A program made the position numbers and the translations under genes. A stretch of 64,000 nucleotides of DNA from Athripsodes cinereus. Lineage: Eukaryota; Arthropoda; Insecta; Trichoptera; Leptoceridae. Position 1 is the stretch's first letter. Each line of letters begins with the position of its first letter. Shown in pieces: positions 44,397 through 56,957 of this stretch. The notes beneath the pieces are model-generated. The model saw nothing but the letters and a program-made list of their open reading frames with translations. It was not told where the DNA came from and searched no databases. Location of the stretch: positions 25,309,542-25,373,541 of the forward strand of contig OX388305.1 in NCBI GenBank assembly GCA_947579605.1, in the 5' to 3' direction.

Positions 44397-46231
44397 CAAA
44401 TCGAAATAAAATGAAAGTGATTAAAAGTACATAAAATCAGCTATGCTGTACGATACACGTATCTAATTATTAAATTAATACTTGCAATAATATGATGATT
44501 GCTGTTTATTCGGCTAATATTACAGAAAGGTTGCAATGGTGATAAATAATGTACAGACTCGTGAAATAAATGAAACGAAATTAAAGTTAATGTTTTGTAA
44601 TCTGTAATCTTTATCAGGTAGACACCTGTAACATGCTCATCTTAAGCAATAACAAAAAAACTGTACATAATTTGTGAAAGTATGTAGGTACATTTCTACT
44701 TTTAGACAGAAATCATGATATAAAATTGAATGCATGTGTGAATTACCGATTACTAATCGTCCACATTTTTACTTTAATTTCATTTTAGTTTAACACTGAT
44801 TAACTTATTAAACAAATTTCTAGTAAAGTTTTTTAGATATATGAGTTTAAAATGTAGGTATAAAAGAATAAAAAAATACCTAGGTACTTGTAGAGTCTAA
44901 ATAGGTACTCTTTTGTAAAGTTTGCACTAACGCAAACAAACTAATCAAATAAATTAACATTTTACGAGATTTTCCCCTCCTAAATTTAGCTAAAAAATAT
45001 TAATAAAAATCGCATGCGACTTATCTACTATAGTTATGAGATAATTTGACATTATTATATGTAAATTAAAATGATAAATTTATTTTATTCTATTGCGTTT
45101 TCATCTACTAATGATGACAAATCAATTAAGTGTTTTTTTTTAATTCATTAGTATTGAAAAAAAATTAAAATATTCGTAAAATCGCATTAATATTATAAAA
45201 TATTGATTTTAGTAATATTTTTTTTAAATTTGTAGATAAATTATGCAAATATATAAAACCGTTATTAGTAGATAATACCTGTATTAAGTAATTATGATTG
45301 TTTCACAAAAAAAATCTATATAAAATATTTAAATAATGACACTAAATAATATCGTAGCGTTTTCTTTAAATGGATGCGAACAGCAGGAAATCTCATGTTA
45401 GACTTTATTGTATTAGCATTTGAAAATAGCTGGAAACATCGTAAAATAATATGCATGACAATATATTTAAATTTCAATATCAGCAGTCTAATTCATTCAA
45501 TATGCAGTCAAACAAAACATATGAATCGGTTTATTGTAATAATAGATTCATATAAAAATCTTGATATATTTAAGTATGTATTTGTCAGAAGACATGTTTG
45601 TCATAAGCATAGAAAAATGAGCTTGACACAAATAATAAAACGAATTTCAAAGATTTGTTGTCTTTGTATTATAGGAGAGGTGATGGTCCTGGCTAGGTGT
45701 TTTTTTTGTGAATGTCCAAGAAGAGACTGGTTTCTGTACTACATTCAGGGAGTAGATTGGTTATGGGTACATAATATTTAAGTGGTTTTGGAATATTTAT
45801 ACTAAAGCAGAGGAAGCAATGTGAAATTTACTGCTTATTGTTCAACAACAGCTGATGACCCGATTAAATTCACGGGAAGTAAAACAGCTTTAGGAATTCA
45901 TCAGATATTTATCTACCTGCTTTTATACACTATAAATAGTAAATAGCATAACAAACAAATAGTAAAAGTAGTAGTAAACGAATTGTGATTAAGTGGAATT
46001 AAATGTTGTTTAACGGAACATAATCAGGAAGGCATAAAACATACAGACGATACCACATTGTATTGCTAACATATTATTTTCAATATTTTAATAAGCTCAG
46101 GTCAGCATTATACAACAAAGTCGTGATTTATAAGAATTGCTTTCTATAGATTGGATTTTTTCGGCATTAACACTATGTATAATATTTTTCACTAATCGAT
46201 AAAAAAGAATAAAATAAAACTAGTGTTTTCA
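44397..46231. other. AT-rich intergenic or intronic DNA
   Basis: Contains a 135-codon plus frame (45374-45781) rich in Ile, Lys and Cys, with no domain I recognise; treated as chance. Confidence 0.45.
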
Positions 46232-46435
46232 TATCATCATCGCCCTCAACGTTCCTCTCGGGAGCACAGGGCAGAAACCAGCCTCCTCAATTCAGAGCGA
46301 TTCTGCGCCAATAGCGTCACTTCTTCCCTATAGATATTCTCAGCGCTCCGATGTCATTATTGTAGGAACGTTGTATTGTGAAAGAGGGACGCCTGGGCCG
46401 TCGGAACTCTTGCGGATGGAAGAACATAGTGCACG
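46232..46435 (-). pseudogene. Non-LTR retrotransposon 3' fragment, family A
   Basis: Minus strand contains PSFTIQRSYNND and, in another frame, VTLLAQNRSELRRLVSALC, a stop and a GAT-repeat tail (ATCATCATC at about 46233-46241). Close to the copy at 70-437, with different frame damage. 5'-truncated. Confidence 0.8.
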
Positions 46436-46687
46436 TATATAATATATTGAATATACTGAACATAAATATTTATTTGATGTACTTTAAATAATGAACGCTT
46501 GATTTTTTTAAGTCTTTAGTTTTGAATATTGAAAGGAAGAAGATTTATTGAATTGAATTACTTTATAATTATAAGAGACTCAAAGGTTTTTTTTCCAATA
46601 CCTGTCTGTAACTAAGAAGACGCTCTTTTACAGTATGTATGGATAAGAATGCAAATACATCGATCAGATAATCCATTTTTCTATTTA

Positions 46688-46977
46688 ACAAATTTTTGAG
46701 ATGGTTTGGTCATGTGGAACGAATGGATGGTGTAAGATTGACGAAGAGGGTGTATTTATCTGAAAGAGAGGGTGTGAGAAAGCGCGGACGTCCAAGGACT
46801 ACGTGGCTTAACCACGTGGATCAAATTCTCAAGGACGGTCGCGTGTTAAGTAAGAGGAATCGGCGTGCATGTATGAGAAACTGGATGAATGTAGAGGAAG
46901 CGAAAGAAATAATATGTAAGGATAGATCTATATGGCGTTCCGTTCTCTCTGCCTACCTCACCTGGGACACGGCGTGA
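46688..46977 (+). pseudogene. Non-LTR retrotransposon RT C-terminus, family F (intact frame, 5'-truncated)
   Basis: One open frame from about 46688 to TGA 46975-46977 reads LRWFGHVERMDGVRLTKRVY, KRGRPRTTWLNHVDQ, RNRRACMRNWMNVEEAKE and KDRSIWRSVLSAY. This is a classic LINE C-terminus (GHVERM, GRPRTTW, NRRACM, VEEA motifs). The ~96 codons have no stop, so the copy is fairly young, but endonuclease and RT core are missing. The coding end runs almost directly into the TATAG-repeat tail. It is the probable partner of the SINE-like family, which shares its 3' end. Confidence 0.88.
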
Positions 46978-47026
46978 GGGTATAGTATAGTATAGTATAG
47001 TATAGTATAGTATAGTATAGTATAGT
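46978..47026 (+). repeat. (TATAG)n tail of the family F LINE
   Basis: GGGTATAG followed by about eight more TATAG units. The same pentanucleotide ends the SINE-like copies at 28226-28478 and 61442-61700. Confidence 0.95.
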
Positions 47027-47027
47027 A

Positions 47028-48707
47028 ATAATTTATAATGCTAATAAACTAGTTACAGATAAATCCACTCCAAATTGACCTGTAACCTTACAAGATAAGC
47101 TTATAATCTAATAACATTCTCAGTAAGCTTTCTAAATCATTTAGTATAAGTTTCGTATAACACAATTACACCCAGAGTTAATTTACAATATGACCTATAC
47201 CTCAAAGGGATGTGATTGACTGAAAGGAAATCACGACTTATTGTATTCCTGCAATACGATATCTACTATGAAAAAAGAACTTCACAATACTAAATGCTAA
47301 ACGAGTAATGTGAACTGAGAAAGATAGGTGTACGTATGACAAAAGTGGGAAATCTATGAAATACCGGAACGCATATTGATTGATTCACATACATATCGAA
47401 TTACTCCAGTGATAACTTGATATATCGAGAAAGTAATTCAATCTACAACGCAATAAAATCACAATCTACCTTTACATTGAGTAATCATTTACCTTCAGGT
47501 GTGTTTTAATCTAATAAATTAATCCAGAAAAACAACGCTTATAAATTAAACGGAAGCCAGATGATTTGTTTGAAAATTATTTAAATTCAACGTGTGAAAA
47601 AGAATGTAAAACACAAGTTTCAAAGTCGTTTATTATTATTACAGCTTAGGAAACTTGTTCAATAAATCAGAAAAGAGAACAAAATGTAGAACTACTATTC
47701 AAATTTATTAAAATAAATGATGAATTAAGTAATATAAATCCCTGTTGTTTTAATTATGTCACGAAATAAATATATTGTATTTATATGTAAAGGTAGACAC
47801 TCTAATATATAGAGAATTAGTAAATGACAGTAAATTATGGCGTACCGTGCTCTCTGCCTATCTACCTATTACAAATAAAAATGATATGTCCACAATAAGT
47901 CTGAAGGTTTGTGTTTGGGTACTGTTACTTAATTGGTTTAAATATTTCAAATAGATGTTATAAATGTATACGTATGCTTTGACTTTGCTTGTCTATGAAA
48001 TATTTTTTAATATAAAATAAATATTCTGAGAGAGCAAAGGTAGGAGAGAGAGTAATGGCAAAGGTAGGTAGAAATTTAAGCTCACAAAGCAAAATAGTTC
48101 AAGTATCCAATTACAAGCTATAATATTTCAAAAAATATAATATGTTTTACATTCAAAGTATATTTTATTTACAAACTACACAAATAATATTATAAAGTTA
48201 TAATAAATTCAAAGTATGGCTATGAAAAATATAAGGCAGCATATCCCAAATTATGGATGAATATTGGCAATAAATATGTAGATCCGCGACTTGCTACTAG
48301 GGAATCTGAACATTACCAATATGTATACCCTCTCTTCTCTAAGACAGCTTAAAGGTGGGTCCCAAGATTGTAATTTTTATGTAAGGTGGGTGGGAGCCCA
48401 GTCAACTTTGGAAATCATTGATAATTATAAGCTATTTTACACTCTATATTACCAATACTATAAAATATTCATTGATTTAGTTATCGGACGACCACGTCTA
48501 TTCCTCTTAGCCAAATACTTTTTCTTGAACATTCTGGCCTCATTCATTCCATTTCCCCATGCCCAAACCATCGAAACTTGTTTACGAGTACAATAATCTT
48601 GGTTACTACATCAAATTCAATTCCACATAGAGAAAAATAAATTACAAAAGTACAGTAATATATAATATGATTATATTAATTAAAACATTGTGTTTTTTTT
48701 TAATTAA
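47028..48707. other. AT-rich spacer
   Basis: Holds a LINE family F scrap at 47834-47866 and a 101-codon frame at 48291-48596 with no motif. Confidence 0.4.
47834..47866 (+). repeat. LINE family F scrap
   Basis: TATGGCGTACCGTGCTCTCT followed by GCCTATCTACCT matches the end of family F (46931-46962) with about five changes. Very short, so possibly fortuitous. Confidence 0.45.
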
Positions 48708-48868
48708 AGGTGTCCTGTAAAAATCAGGCGTTCAACAAAATATGTCATTTGAAATCTTTTCAAAGGTTTTCCACCCATCCTTAAATACCCTAATTTTTCT
48801 GTTGATACGAAGAGAATTTGAAAAGTTTGTGTTTTAATATTACATTCTGGTGTATTCCATAATGGTTG
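48708..48868 (+). repeat. SINE-like family, diverged copy lacking the 5' end
   Basis: GGTGTCCTGTAAAAATCAGG, CCACCCATCCTTAAATACCC and TTGATACGAAGAGAA follow the family in plus orientation. The 3' end is heavily changed. Confidence 0.65.
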
Positions 48869-49171
48869 TACTCACTATGTAAGTAGGTAGCTAATATGAA
48901 ATACCTTATTATATTTTGTACCATGTACCACCCATACACAGGAAGGGCCTAATTATCTTTATTGTGATTTCAATAAACCACAATGAGTTAACGCCATCTA
49001 CAATAGACGAGAGTGAGCGCACATAGGAACTGTGTGAGTATCCCATTGTACCTTGTTGTCCCTCATTGTTACTGCATGTCATGTTGTATATAGGTAGGTA
49101 CTGCATGCCATAATAATTGAAATAGGTACTTATATGCGGTACATTTTGTCCTTACTAATAAACTCTACAAA

Positions 49172-49262
49172 ATATAATAATAATAATAAGAACACTTTAT
49201 TGATCAGAAAAAAATGAGCAATTGGCGAGCTTATTGCCTGGAGGCAATATCTTCCAGCTAAC
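49172..49262 (-). repeat. LINE 3' UTR end, GGTTAGCTGGAAGA type
   Basis: On the minus strand: GGTTAGCTGGAAGATATTGC, a small stem (TTGCCTCCAGGCAA), AATAAGCTCGCC, a T-rich stretch, AATAAAG and an (ATT)n tail. It matches the organisation at 38405-38820. No coding part is retained. Confidence 0.75.
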
Positions 49263-50055
49263 CAAAATAATGTGTGATACTATGTTGACAATGTGTAATT
49301 AATAATAAATGTGAAATATATCATTGAATAATGTAATATTTAATGTGTTTTTTAGTCCGGTGACATTATTTTAGATTTTAACTGATATATTTGATGTTTT
49401 AGGCTTTTAATGTCCAAAGAGAGTTGACTTAAAGAACCATAATTGAATATGAAAAAAACGCAGTTTTCTGATTTACCATCCTCTACAAACTTTACAAGAC
49501 CCCTCTTCAAATACACTCAGAATCTGAAAGAGACATTTTGTAACTTGCAATTTAATTAATTTTTTTTGGTTAGGCTATAGTTTTAAGAAAATTAGAACAA
49601 TTTTTATTGCCAATAAAGCTGTGATATTATTATCAAACAAACCTTTCGAGTAAAAGTGTTGAATTTCATATACATAATTCAAATAAAATTATTATAATTA
49701 TCTCAGTGGGGCGGTTAACCGGGTCAGTAAAATATTTTTGAATAAAAATACAATAATTTGGGTGTAGATATAAAAAAATAACATTTTTATACAAACGATA
49801 TTCTAAAAGTAAAAGTATTAGCAATTATTAAAATTTCCGAGTAAAAGTGAATTCAAATTACATGTTTGAGTAATATGTAATTACTATTTAGATGAGGTGT
49901 ATTCAATGGCACTATGTCTGGTATAATAATATACAATGTAACTTGGGTAATAAATGAATTAGTGAACTTGATCTATTTGTATATTATTATGTGGAATAAT
50001 AAATATGTAAATTATATTTATAGGTACTTACTTTATTGCATTGTATTGTAACACG
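49263..50055. other. AT-rich spacer
   Basis: No feature recognised. Confidence 0.4.
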
Positions 50056-50144
50056 GAATATCGTGGATAGATAAATGTACAAAGAATACAGTGGATAGAT
50101 TAATGTACAAAGAATATCGTGGATAGGTTAATGTACAAAGAATG
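50056..50144. repeat. 28-bp tandem repeat, 3.2 copies
   Basis: Units start at 50056, 50084 and 50112, with a partial unit at 50140. The core is GAATATCGTGGATAG followed by ATTAATGTACAAA with one to three differences per unit. Confidence 0.92.
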
Positions 50145-51113
50145 ATAAATTATTATTACAAAAACATCAGTATTAAACCCTATTTCCGTCAGAAAATATA
50201 ACCTAACTATACATACGCATTTATTTAATATACTTTTATTTGATATTCTGCAAACTTCAGAGCCTATTGTATTGCTGAAGGTGCTTTCATATTATAACTT
50301 GTTAGTAAATAATACACGATTGATGTCCATCATTATCTAAAGTCTTGCGAACGAATACAGGAACACTGTCAATAAATAGATGCAAGTTTTTATTTTTCAT
50401 CATAAAATCTATCCGTTAATTGTGCTTATAGTGGACATAAAGACAAACATACGTATATTTCAATGAACTAAAAATTTTATACAGAAATTACACATCTGGG
50501 AAAAAATATTAGACAATACATTTTTTATATGTATTTGAGAAATTCATGAGAATTTCGTGTTGTATTACTTTTTCACTGAAATTTCGATTGATTTCTAATC
50601 GGAATTAACTCTTTTTAAAGAATATTTATCATTCATGTAAAACATTAAATCTTACGGAAACTCAAAATTGTCAATTAGATTTGAATCTTATTATTTAACA
50701 AAAATATATATTTTTAAAACATTTTAAATGGATTTACAACAAAATCAAAGTTTTAAACCTTTAAAAACAGTAGTATATATAGACAATAATTAGAGGTTGT
50801 TTATATTATTTAAATATTTTATCAAGCACAATTGTAAATATTTGTTTAAAAGTTCTATAAAAGCCGCGTATTTGTTGTAATAATTTTCAATATGAAAATA
50901 ATAAATTGTCGTGACTCACAACGAAAAGAAGTGATTTTGATAATGAAAGATAATTTTAAAAACAAACTAAACAATAGCACGTACTCGTAAAGCACAACTT
51001 CCAGTGATTAAAATTTATAAAATTGATCAAATCATTAAACTTTCCTTCAAATCAGTTACATACTAGGTGGATCATACGTTCTTTCGAAATATATTTTTAA
51101 TTTGACAAAGAGA
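50145..51113. other. AT-rich spacer
   Basis: Extremely A+T-rich in parts (around 50640-50900); no gene. Confidence 0.4.
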
Positions 51114-51121
51114 TCAGTGCA

Positions 51122-51165
51122 TTGACTCAATAGTGACTCGATTGGCGCAGAATCGCTCTGAATGG
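51122..51165 (+). repeat. LINE family A scrap
   Basis: Plus-strand reading VTRLAQNRSEW corresponds to VTQLAQRRSECRR at 70-437. About 40 bp, adjoining the foldback element at 51198-51358. Confidence 0.6.
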
Positions 51166-51197
51166 GTGTGTCCAGATACTGTAGTAGGATGCGATTG

Positions 51198-51358
51198 CCA
51201 ATAATCAATCTTCAGTCGGGGACGATTCGGTGCATTCTCCGAAGAAATATTGGAGTGAATGCCTTCATAACCCGTATAAGGACGGGAATCGAAGGCAATC
51301 ATTCGAATATTTCTTCGGAGAATGCTCCGAATCGTCACCGAATTATTGAAGATTAATG
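51198..51358. mobile_element. Foldback/MITE-like element
   Basis: CATTCTCCGAAGAAATATT on the left is mirrored by AATATTTCTTCGGAGAATG on the right. Outward, GACGATTCGGTG and AATCAATCTTCA are mirrored with small offsets; inward, GCCTTC/GAAGGC and CCCGT/ACGGG close the hairpin around 51278. Arms are about 72 bp with scattered mismatches. No coding potential. Confidence 0.75.
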
Positions 51359-52267
51359 ATTGATTGACGTTCGTATCTTACTACCTGGACGCAGCCAATG
51401 GGGAGGGTTTGTTTTTCTACACAGTCCTCTTGAGAGAAGCGTTGAAGAGCGAAAGGGAAAAGATTGAATAATATACAGACAATAAATTATTGACTTCTTT
51501 TTTTTGTAAATGTTACTATACGAGATAATACCTACACATAAAATAATACAGTAGGTATTTATCTATATAATACAAATGAAATAAAAATACATTTATATTT
51601 TATCTCATTCAATTAATCCAACAGATTATAACCGTTACGATTCGAGATTCATTCGGACGCGTTTCCTTAATGATAATGCAGAACAAATTAATCTTGTTAC
51701 TAATTAAAGATAAATAAATAATTAATGCATCTTAGTAAGTACATATCTACCTGTCTACCCGCATGGCGATTGATAAAGATTTAAGTATTATTGAGGAATG
51801 CTCTAATATAACTGTATACTTAGAAAAATTATTTGAAACAACTTGAAATCAAACCTATTTCGAATTAATTTTATGAGAGGAAAATAAAAAGATCGACAGT
51901 ATGTATAGTTATCTAGAACTAAAGATTGATTTTGTGGGTACCATATGAGGTTTTGAGCTTAAACTAAGACTCAGTAGGGCAATTTCAATGATAAAAATTA
52001 TAGTCAAGAATTTTTGGTTTTTGATTTAACATAAAACTAGTAGGTACCTAGCTATATAACAAACTTGAATAACTTGAAAAAAAATTGTAATGAAAAAAAT
52101 ATATCACCAACAGTGGCCATTCTATAAACAATACAAAAAAATGTTCCAAACTAATAATTTAATAACGTCAATCCCATAAAAATTAATGCAACAAAACTGT
52201 TTATGAAATTTCTTCTATTTTTCCTTGATTTTTTTAATTGTACTAGCCAAATGTACAAACATTAAAT
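51359..52267. other. AT-rich spacer
   Basis: A slightly GC-richer stretch at 51376-51450 follows the foldback; otherwise nothing recognised. Confidence 0.4.
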
Positions 52268-52480
52268 AAAAATAATAATAATAACTAGACAACTTTTTTA
52301 AGATACGCCGTTTTGTGGAAAAACTACCACAAGGGCCCATTCGAGAATCATAACACCTCCTGAACAATAGGGTTTTTAACCTCACCTTGAACACCTCTAC
52401 ACTCTCCAGAGCCCACAAATCATAGGGAATTTTGTTCCACATCAACGGACCAGCAACACAGAAGGCACGGTCAACATAGT
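52268..52480 (-). pseudogene. Non-LTR retrotransposon fragment, family G (RT C-terminus)
   Basis: Minus strand reads RAFCVAGPLMWNKIPYDLW, then ESVEVFKVRLKTLLFRRCY, a basic stretch and an (ATT)n tail (AATAATAATAATAA at 52268-52282 on the plus strand). RAFxVAGPxLWNxLP and FKxxLKTxLF are the conserved end of CR1/jockey-like LINE ORF2 proteins. No stop is visible before the tail, and the 5' part is missing. Confidence 0.82.
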
Positions 52481-52610
52481 AAGCCAGACTCCAACAATCC
52501 TATTGTTGAAAATGTAACATTTTCATATATGTAAATTATGCGACTGTAATTTGATCTTGACATGGTGACATGAGTTGGCACAAATTATGTTTTGTATATT
52601 CATATAAATT

Positions 52611-52779
52611 TATACTACTACAGTATGCCATCACAGCATACCCACATGTGGGAAGTCTGTGGAATAATCACGCAGATTTTCAACTCCCTATCAATAAAAA
52701 ATAAGACATTCAGGATGGGTGCCATGAAGGATGCTCAAAAATATAAAAGAGTGGGAGACTTATTTTTTGATCGGTGATT
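52611..52779 (-). repeat. SINE-like family, copy with internal deletions
   Basis: TATGCCATCACAGCATACCC, AATAAGACATTCAGGATGGG and AGAGTGGGAGAC appear in family order (minus), with the segment around the family's TTCGAACACCTGCC lost. Confidence 0.75.
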
Positions 52780-54059
52780 TCAGGTATATATACCTGTATG
52801 TACCTATTATAAATATATTATTATTGATTATGTAAATATTTTAAAATACATAATGTTAGTACTGAACCAAAAGTGTGATCACAAAGATTATATTAACGTA
52901 CCTATCTATAAAAGAGATTAATATGCAAATACTCGTACGTGTCATAAAAATATACCAAGTATATCGGAGCATTAAATCTATGGAATCAAAAAAGAATCAT
53001 TGTATATTTTTTATTATAAAAGTTTTAAGGTCAGTAAGTTATGAATTGATGGCATAAATTGATAATAATTATCCATATTCACAGAGTTGAATCGATAGTA
53101 TGTGTAAATGTGCATTCCACGCATTTTCATCATTAAAATATAATTCCTCTTCTTTTGTTTATAAGTATTTTATTCTAGTCTGAATGTGTTCTGGTAAACT
53201 CCTGACCCTTCCCCTTCTTTTGTTTATATTTTATTCTATCACTTATTTTTCTTACTATTTTCCATACCTAGTTGTATGTGTGTGTGTGTCCTTGCCAATA
53301 GATTACTATGAATGGCTTGTGTTGCAAAGTATGCGTTTTTGGTAACATTTTATCAACGACTGACAGCGGTTGAAGCAAAGAGTTCAGTATGAACATAGTG
53401 ACTTAGTAACCATGTCATACTTCGACTTTGTACGTTTGGAGTTGCAGTATGTGAACACTTCATAAATTCTTGGCATCACCGGATATTGAACAGTAAAACA
53501 TTAAGTCGCTTGCTTCATTATTTTCTCATTCCATCGAGATCACGTTATTGACCGAAGGAACGATGCCACTTTAATAAATAAAATAACCAATAAAATAAAA
53601 TACCTGTATTATTGTTTTATTATATCAGGTAGCGCCATCAATAATAATAAATATTTAAAACTTTAAAAGGAAAACAATCTAAATTAGATGTATAATGTAG
53701 GTACATACCTGCTCAACGACTAAATACTTTTAATACCTACGTTTTACGTTCAACATGTATACCTATGTAACGACCTTAAAAGTAAAGAATTAAGCGAAAA
53801 CTCATTACGATAGGCATTCGTTTTCATCAAACAAATTTTATTTATTGAAATAGGCGAGCTTACGTTCGTGTCTGTGTGTGTGTATATATATTATGGTAAA
53901 GTTGTTATCAAATACCAATACTACTCTTGTCAGTTAATTCCAGATTCTTCTGTACATTGATTGTATTAAGTTTGAATGTAGGTATATCTCTATGTAATTT
54001 TAAATCAATGTACAGAAAATAAATGTTTGTACTATGTCGTATGATTTATTCGGTGCCAT
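52780..54059. other. AT-rich spacer with a local direct duplication
   Basis: CTTCTTTTGTTTATA followed by a TATTTTATTCTA block occurs twice (about 53150-53177 and 53214-53240). No gene recognised. Confidence 0.45.
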
Positions 54060-54230
54060 TTAATGGAAACTATGTTGGAAAAGCGATGTCTTTAACTTGC
54101 TCCTGAACGTTGCTATTGATTGGTTTTTACGAATAATCTCAGGGAGTCGGTTCTAGATGACGAGTCCTGCGACATCAAAAGCCCTATCATAGAAGCAAGA
54201 CTTGTTTGCTCTATTGATCTCGTCCAACAT
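54060..54230 (-). pseudogene. Non-LTR retrotransposon fragment, family D (RT C-terminus)
   Basis: Minus strand: MLDEINRANKSCFYDRAFDV, AGLVI, a TAG stop (54153-54155) where Trp is expected, then NRLPEIIRKNQSIATFRSK, LKTSLF and a terminal TAA at 54060-54062. Same protein end as 9232-9339. Here the RAF-VAG-WN-LP motif is visible upstream of it. Dead by the internal stop and truncation. Confidence 0.8.
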
Positions 54231-55307
54231 ATTGGTGGATGTTATTGCTGAGCGTAGAGGTCTGCAAGTGTTTTGAGAACACAGAGCTCAGAAAGTGACT
54301 AAGGTGACATACTATTATTCAAAGCCGTGTAGACCATAAGGCGCAGTTTGTAGTAGACCCTTTCATGTACCAGTGCAACTTTTCTAGCAAACTTATGATG
54401 TGACGATTCTTATCCTCGCAAGTCTTACAGTGCTATTGCATGCCATTTGTAGGCGAATAAATAAATAAAAATAAATATATTCTCAAATCATAAGTCTCAA
54501 GTATCTTCAAATGAATAATAGAAGGAACACATGCATCCACCTTTGTTATTATAATTGTGTTTATAAAAATAATATAACAATGAAAGATTTATAAAACCAC
54601 CTGTGGTCAATGTAATAAGAAAACGTTTTATAGAATCAAGATAGTTATTAAAAAAAAAATACAGGATGGAAAAAATAGTTACTTCCTAAAAAAACAGAGC
54701 AGGTGACCCCCGACCGAATTGAAAAAATAAAAAAAAAACAACAATAAATCGTTTAAGATCGTGATTTAGAGAAGGATGAAAATATGTATGTTAACATAAG
54801 TGTGATGAAGATGAAAGATGAATTCGGATGATATATAGAACCGAAGTAGTATTTCTCACAGTTACCTGTAAATATTGTTATTATCATCATCATCCCTAAG
54901 GAACCTATGTGTTTTTATAATATACCCATACAATATCCTGACCATATGCCGCGGATCTTACAATTTCTTCTCACAGTTATTTTGTACGAAATACTCCCAC
55001 TTGATACAGTAGTTATTGAAGATGCAACATATGTTACGGATTAATTTAGGTATCTAATGGTAAGAGGCTATTACTTAACCTAACCTCAAGTTATTGTGCA
55101 ATATGTAATTGGATTGCTATTGTCGCTTTAATGCGATTATCGACTATTTTTGTCAAATACTTGTACTTTACAAACCTAGTTATTATTTCTAAAAATAGAA
55201 CGTGGATATATTATTAGAAGCATTTGTAATGCTTGAAATTTTTAATTTTGATTATTTCTTTTCTTTGGTTTTTGTTCAATGGATATACATAATACCCACA
55301 TACCTAT
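54231..55307. other. AT-rich spacer
   Basis: No gene. Sequence up to about 54440 is less AT-rich and may be more of the LINE insertion in decayed form. Confidence 0.4.
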
Positions 55308-55392
55308 ATTGACAATGTCCTCATAAGACGAAAGACGTCTCTCTCACAAATTAAATCTTTAGTAGAATAAAACACCTGTTTTATTTTTTCGA
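55308..55392. repeat. Single diverged arm of the 31.5-kb inverted-repeat family
   Basis: TTGACAATGTCCTCATAAGA through GACGTCTCTCTCACAAATTA and AGTAGAATAAAACACC to TTTTTCGA. Matches the right arm 31641-31726 with a few substitutions, but the opposing arm is absent. Confidence 0.88.
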
Positions 55393-55416
55393 CCTATATT
55401 GTAATAATCAATATAC

Positions 55417-55632
55417 ATATACCATCATAGTATATCACCTAAGTGGGATAATCAGTTAATTCACTGAAAATAATAAACTCACAGGTTGTCCCCACCGAGT
55501 CATAATATACCTATCTCTTATTATATAAAAGATCCGAGATGGGTAACATACCGCACCATCGAACTAAAGATATTAAATGTCTTGTACGTATTATTTGACG
55601 AACACGTGCCTTTTACGGGACTTTTGATAAGT
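55417..55632 (-). mobile_element. SINE-like element, strongly diverged full-length copy
   Basis: CATATACCATCATAG, GGTTGTCCCCACCGAG, GATCCGAGATGGGTAAC and CACGTGCCTTTTACGGGAC keep the order of the family in minus orientation. Confidence 0.7.
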
Positions 55633-55723
55633 AACATATTATCGTTTTGCTGATGTCAACTATAGGAACTGTATTATACACATACCTAGTTAAAATTCGT
55701 TTGAAAATATCAAGATACAGAAA

Positions 55724-55875
55724 AACATCAACATCATTATCATCATCCCCCTCAACACTCCTCTCGAAAGCACAGGGCAGAAACCAGCCCCATCCATTCA
55801 GAGCGTCTCTGTGCCAATCGTGTCACCTCTTCCCATAACTTTCCTTGCGCTTTGATGTCTTTATCATAGGAACGA
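55724..55875 (-). pseudogene. Non-LTR retrotransposon 3' fragment, family A
   Basis: Minus strand: VTRLAQRRSEWMGLVSALCF and the GAT-repeat tail (ATCATCATC around 55733-55747, plus strand). Only the last ~45 codons remain. Confidence 0.75.
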
Positions 55876-56841
55876 CAGAAAAACAAGCAGATCCTTACTC
55901 TATATCGGAGCATAGGCAGCAGAATTCCATAATGAAATACAAAATGTTTTTTTCTTCTATATTATATTTTATATAAAGAGACGTCTTTCATATTACAAGC
56001 ACATCGATATTGACATGTCGATCGATATTGACTAACATTTTTTTTTTTAATTTCTTCAAGTACATATTTGTTTTCAACAAAAAATAAAGATTATTGGCAC
56101 ATAGGTACATAGAAATTAATTTTAAAAAACACGATTAGATAAGTAAACAATATGAATATAAAAAACTGTTTTTTTTTTTATTTAACGGCATTCCACCCAA
56201 CAAATCAGATAAAAAACTGATAAACGATACATAATACTGTATTGTATTTGAGGTTTAGCGGTTAGCTCTTGTAATTACACGCTGCACCTGTACTTAGTAA
56301 TGTGAATAGTAATTGTCATAATATGTATTACAATTTCCTGGGACAAATAGATAATAATATAATAAATGTTTTAATGATTCACAAATTTGCAGAAAAACCA
56401 CTAAAATATTATTTATTTAATAAATATTTTATGTCAACGGATGTAAATATATACCTAGAAATTAATACAATATGCAAGTAATTATGTTATTATTGATTAT
56501 TTTATAAACAACACATTCTGTTGCATAACTAAATAAATATTCCGTTTGTTAAATTATGATTTTTATCTTTCTGACGGCAATTTACAATTGATACTACGTA
56601 ATTTTAAAATGGACGTGGATGTTGATCCTAAATAATGTACAGCACCCTTGAATGATATTATCACAGTACGCCGCTATATAAATTGTCATAATATTATCTA
56701 ATATGATACTTGACTCTAATTAATTTTTCTCGAGAAATTGATTAAAAGGATACGTAAATATATTCTCCAATATATGCGGTGAATAAACACATTTTACCTT
56801 TTTCTGAATAATATTTGTGATCATAATAATATAATCACTCA
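55876..56841. other. AT-rich spacer
   Basis: GAGACGTCTTTCATATTACA at 55978-55997 faintly recalls the arm of the 31.5-kb inverted repeat. Otherwise nothing. Confidence 0.35.
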
Positions 56842-56957
56842 CCGGACACCCGACGAACAATATAACTCCTTCTTTTTTCCATAAGTTCTCGAGTATCCTG
56901 TAAAAGGCAGGTATTCAAAGACATTTAACATCTTCAATTCAGCGACGAAATAAGCCA
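56842..56957 (+). repeat. SINE-like family, 5'-half fragment
   Basis: CCGGACACCCGACGAACAAT, AAGTTCTCGAGTATCCTGTA, AAAGGCAGGTATTCAAAG and TTCAGCGACGAAATAAGCC. The 3' half is missing, which is unusual for a target-primed insertion and implies later loss. Confidence 0.75.

Noticed and set aside
45374..45781. 135-codon open frame on the plus strand
   Set aside because: Amino-acid use follows the AT-rich background, there is no domain, no convincing start context and no neighbouring exons or repeat copy that would support it.
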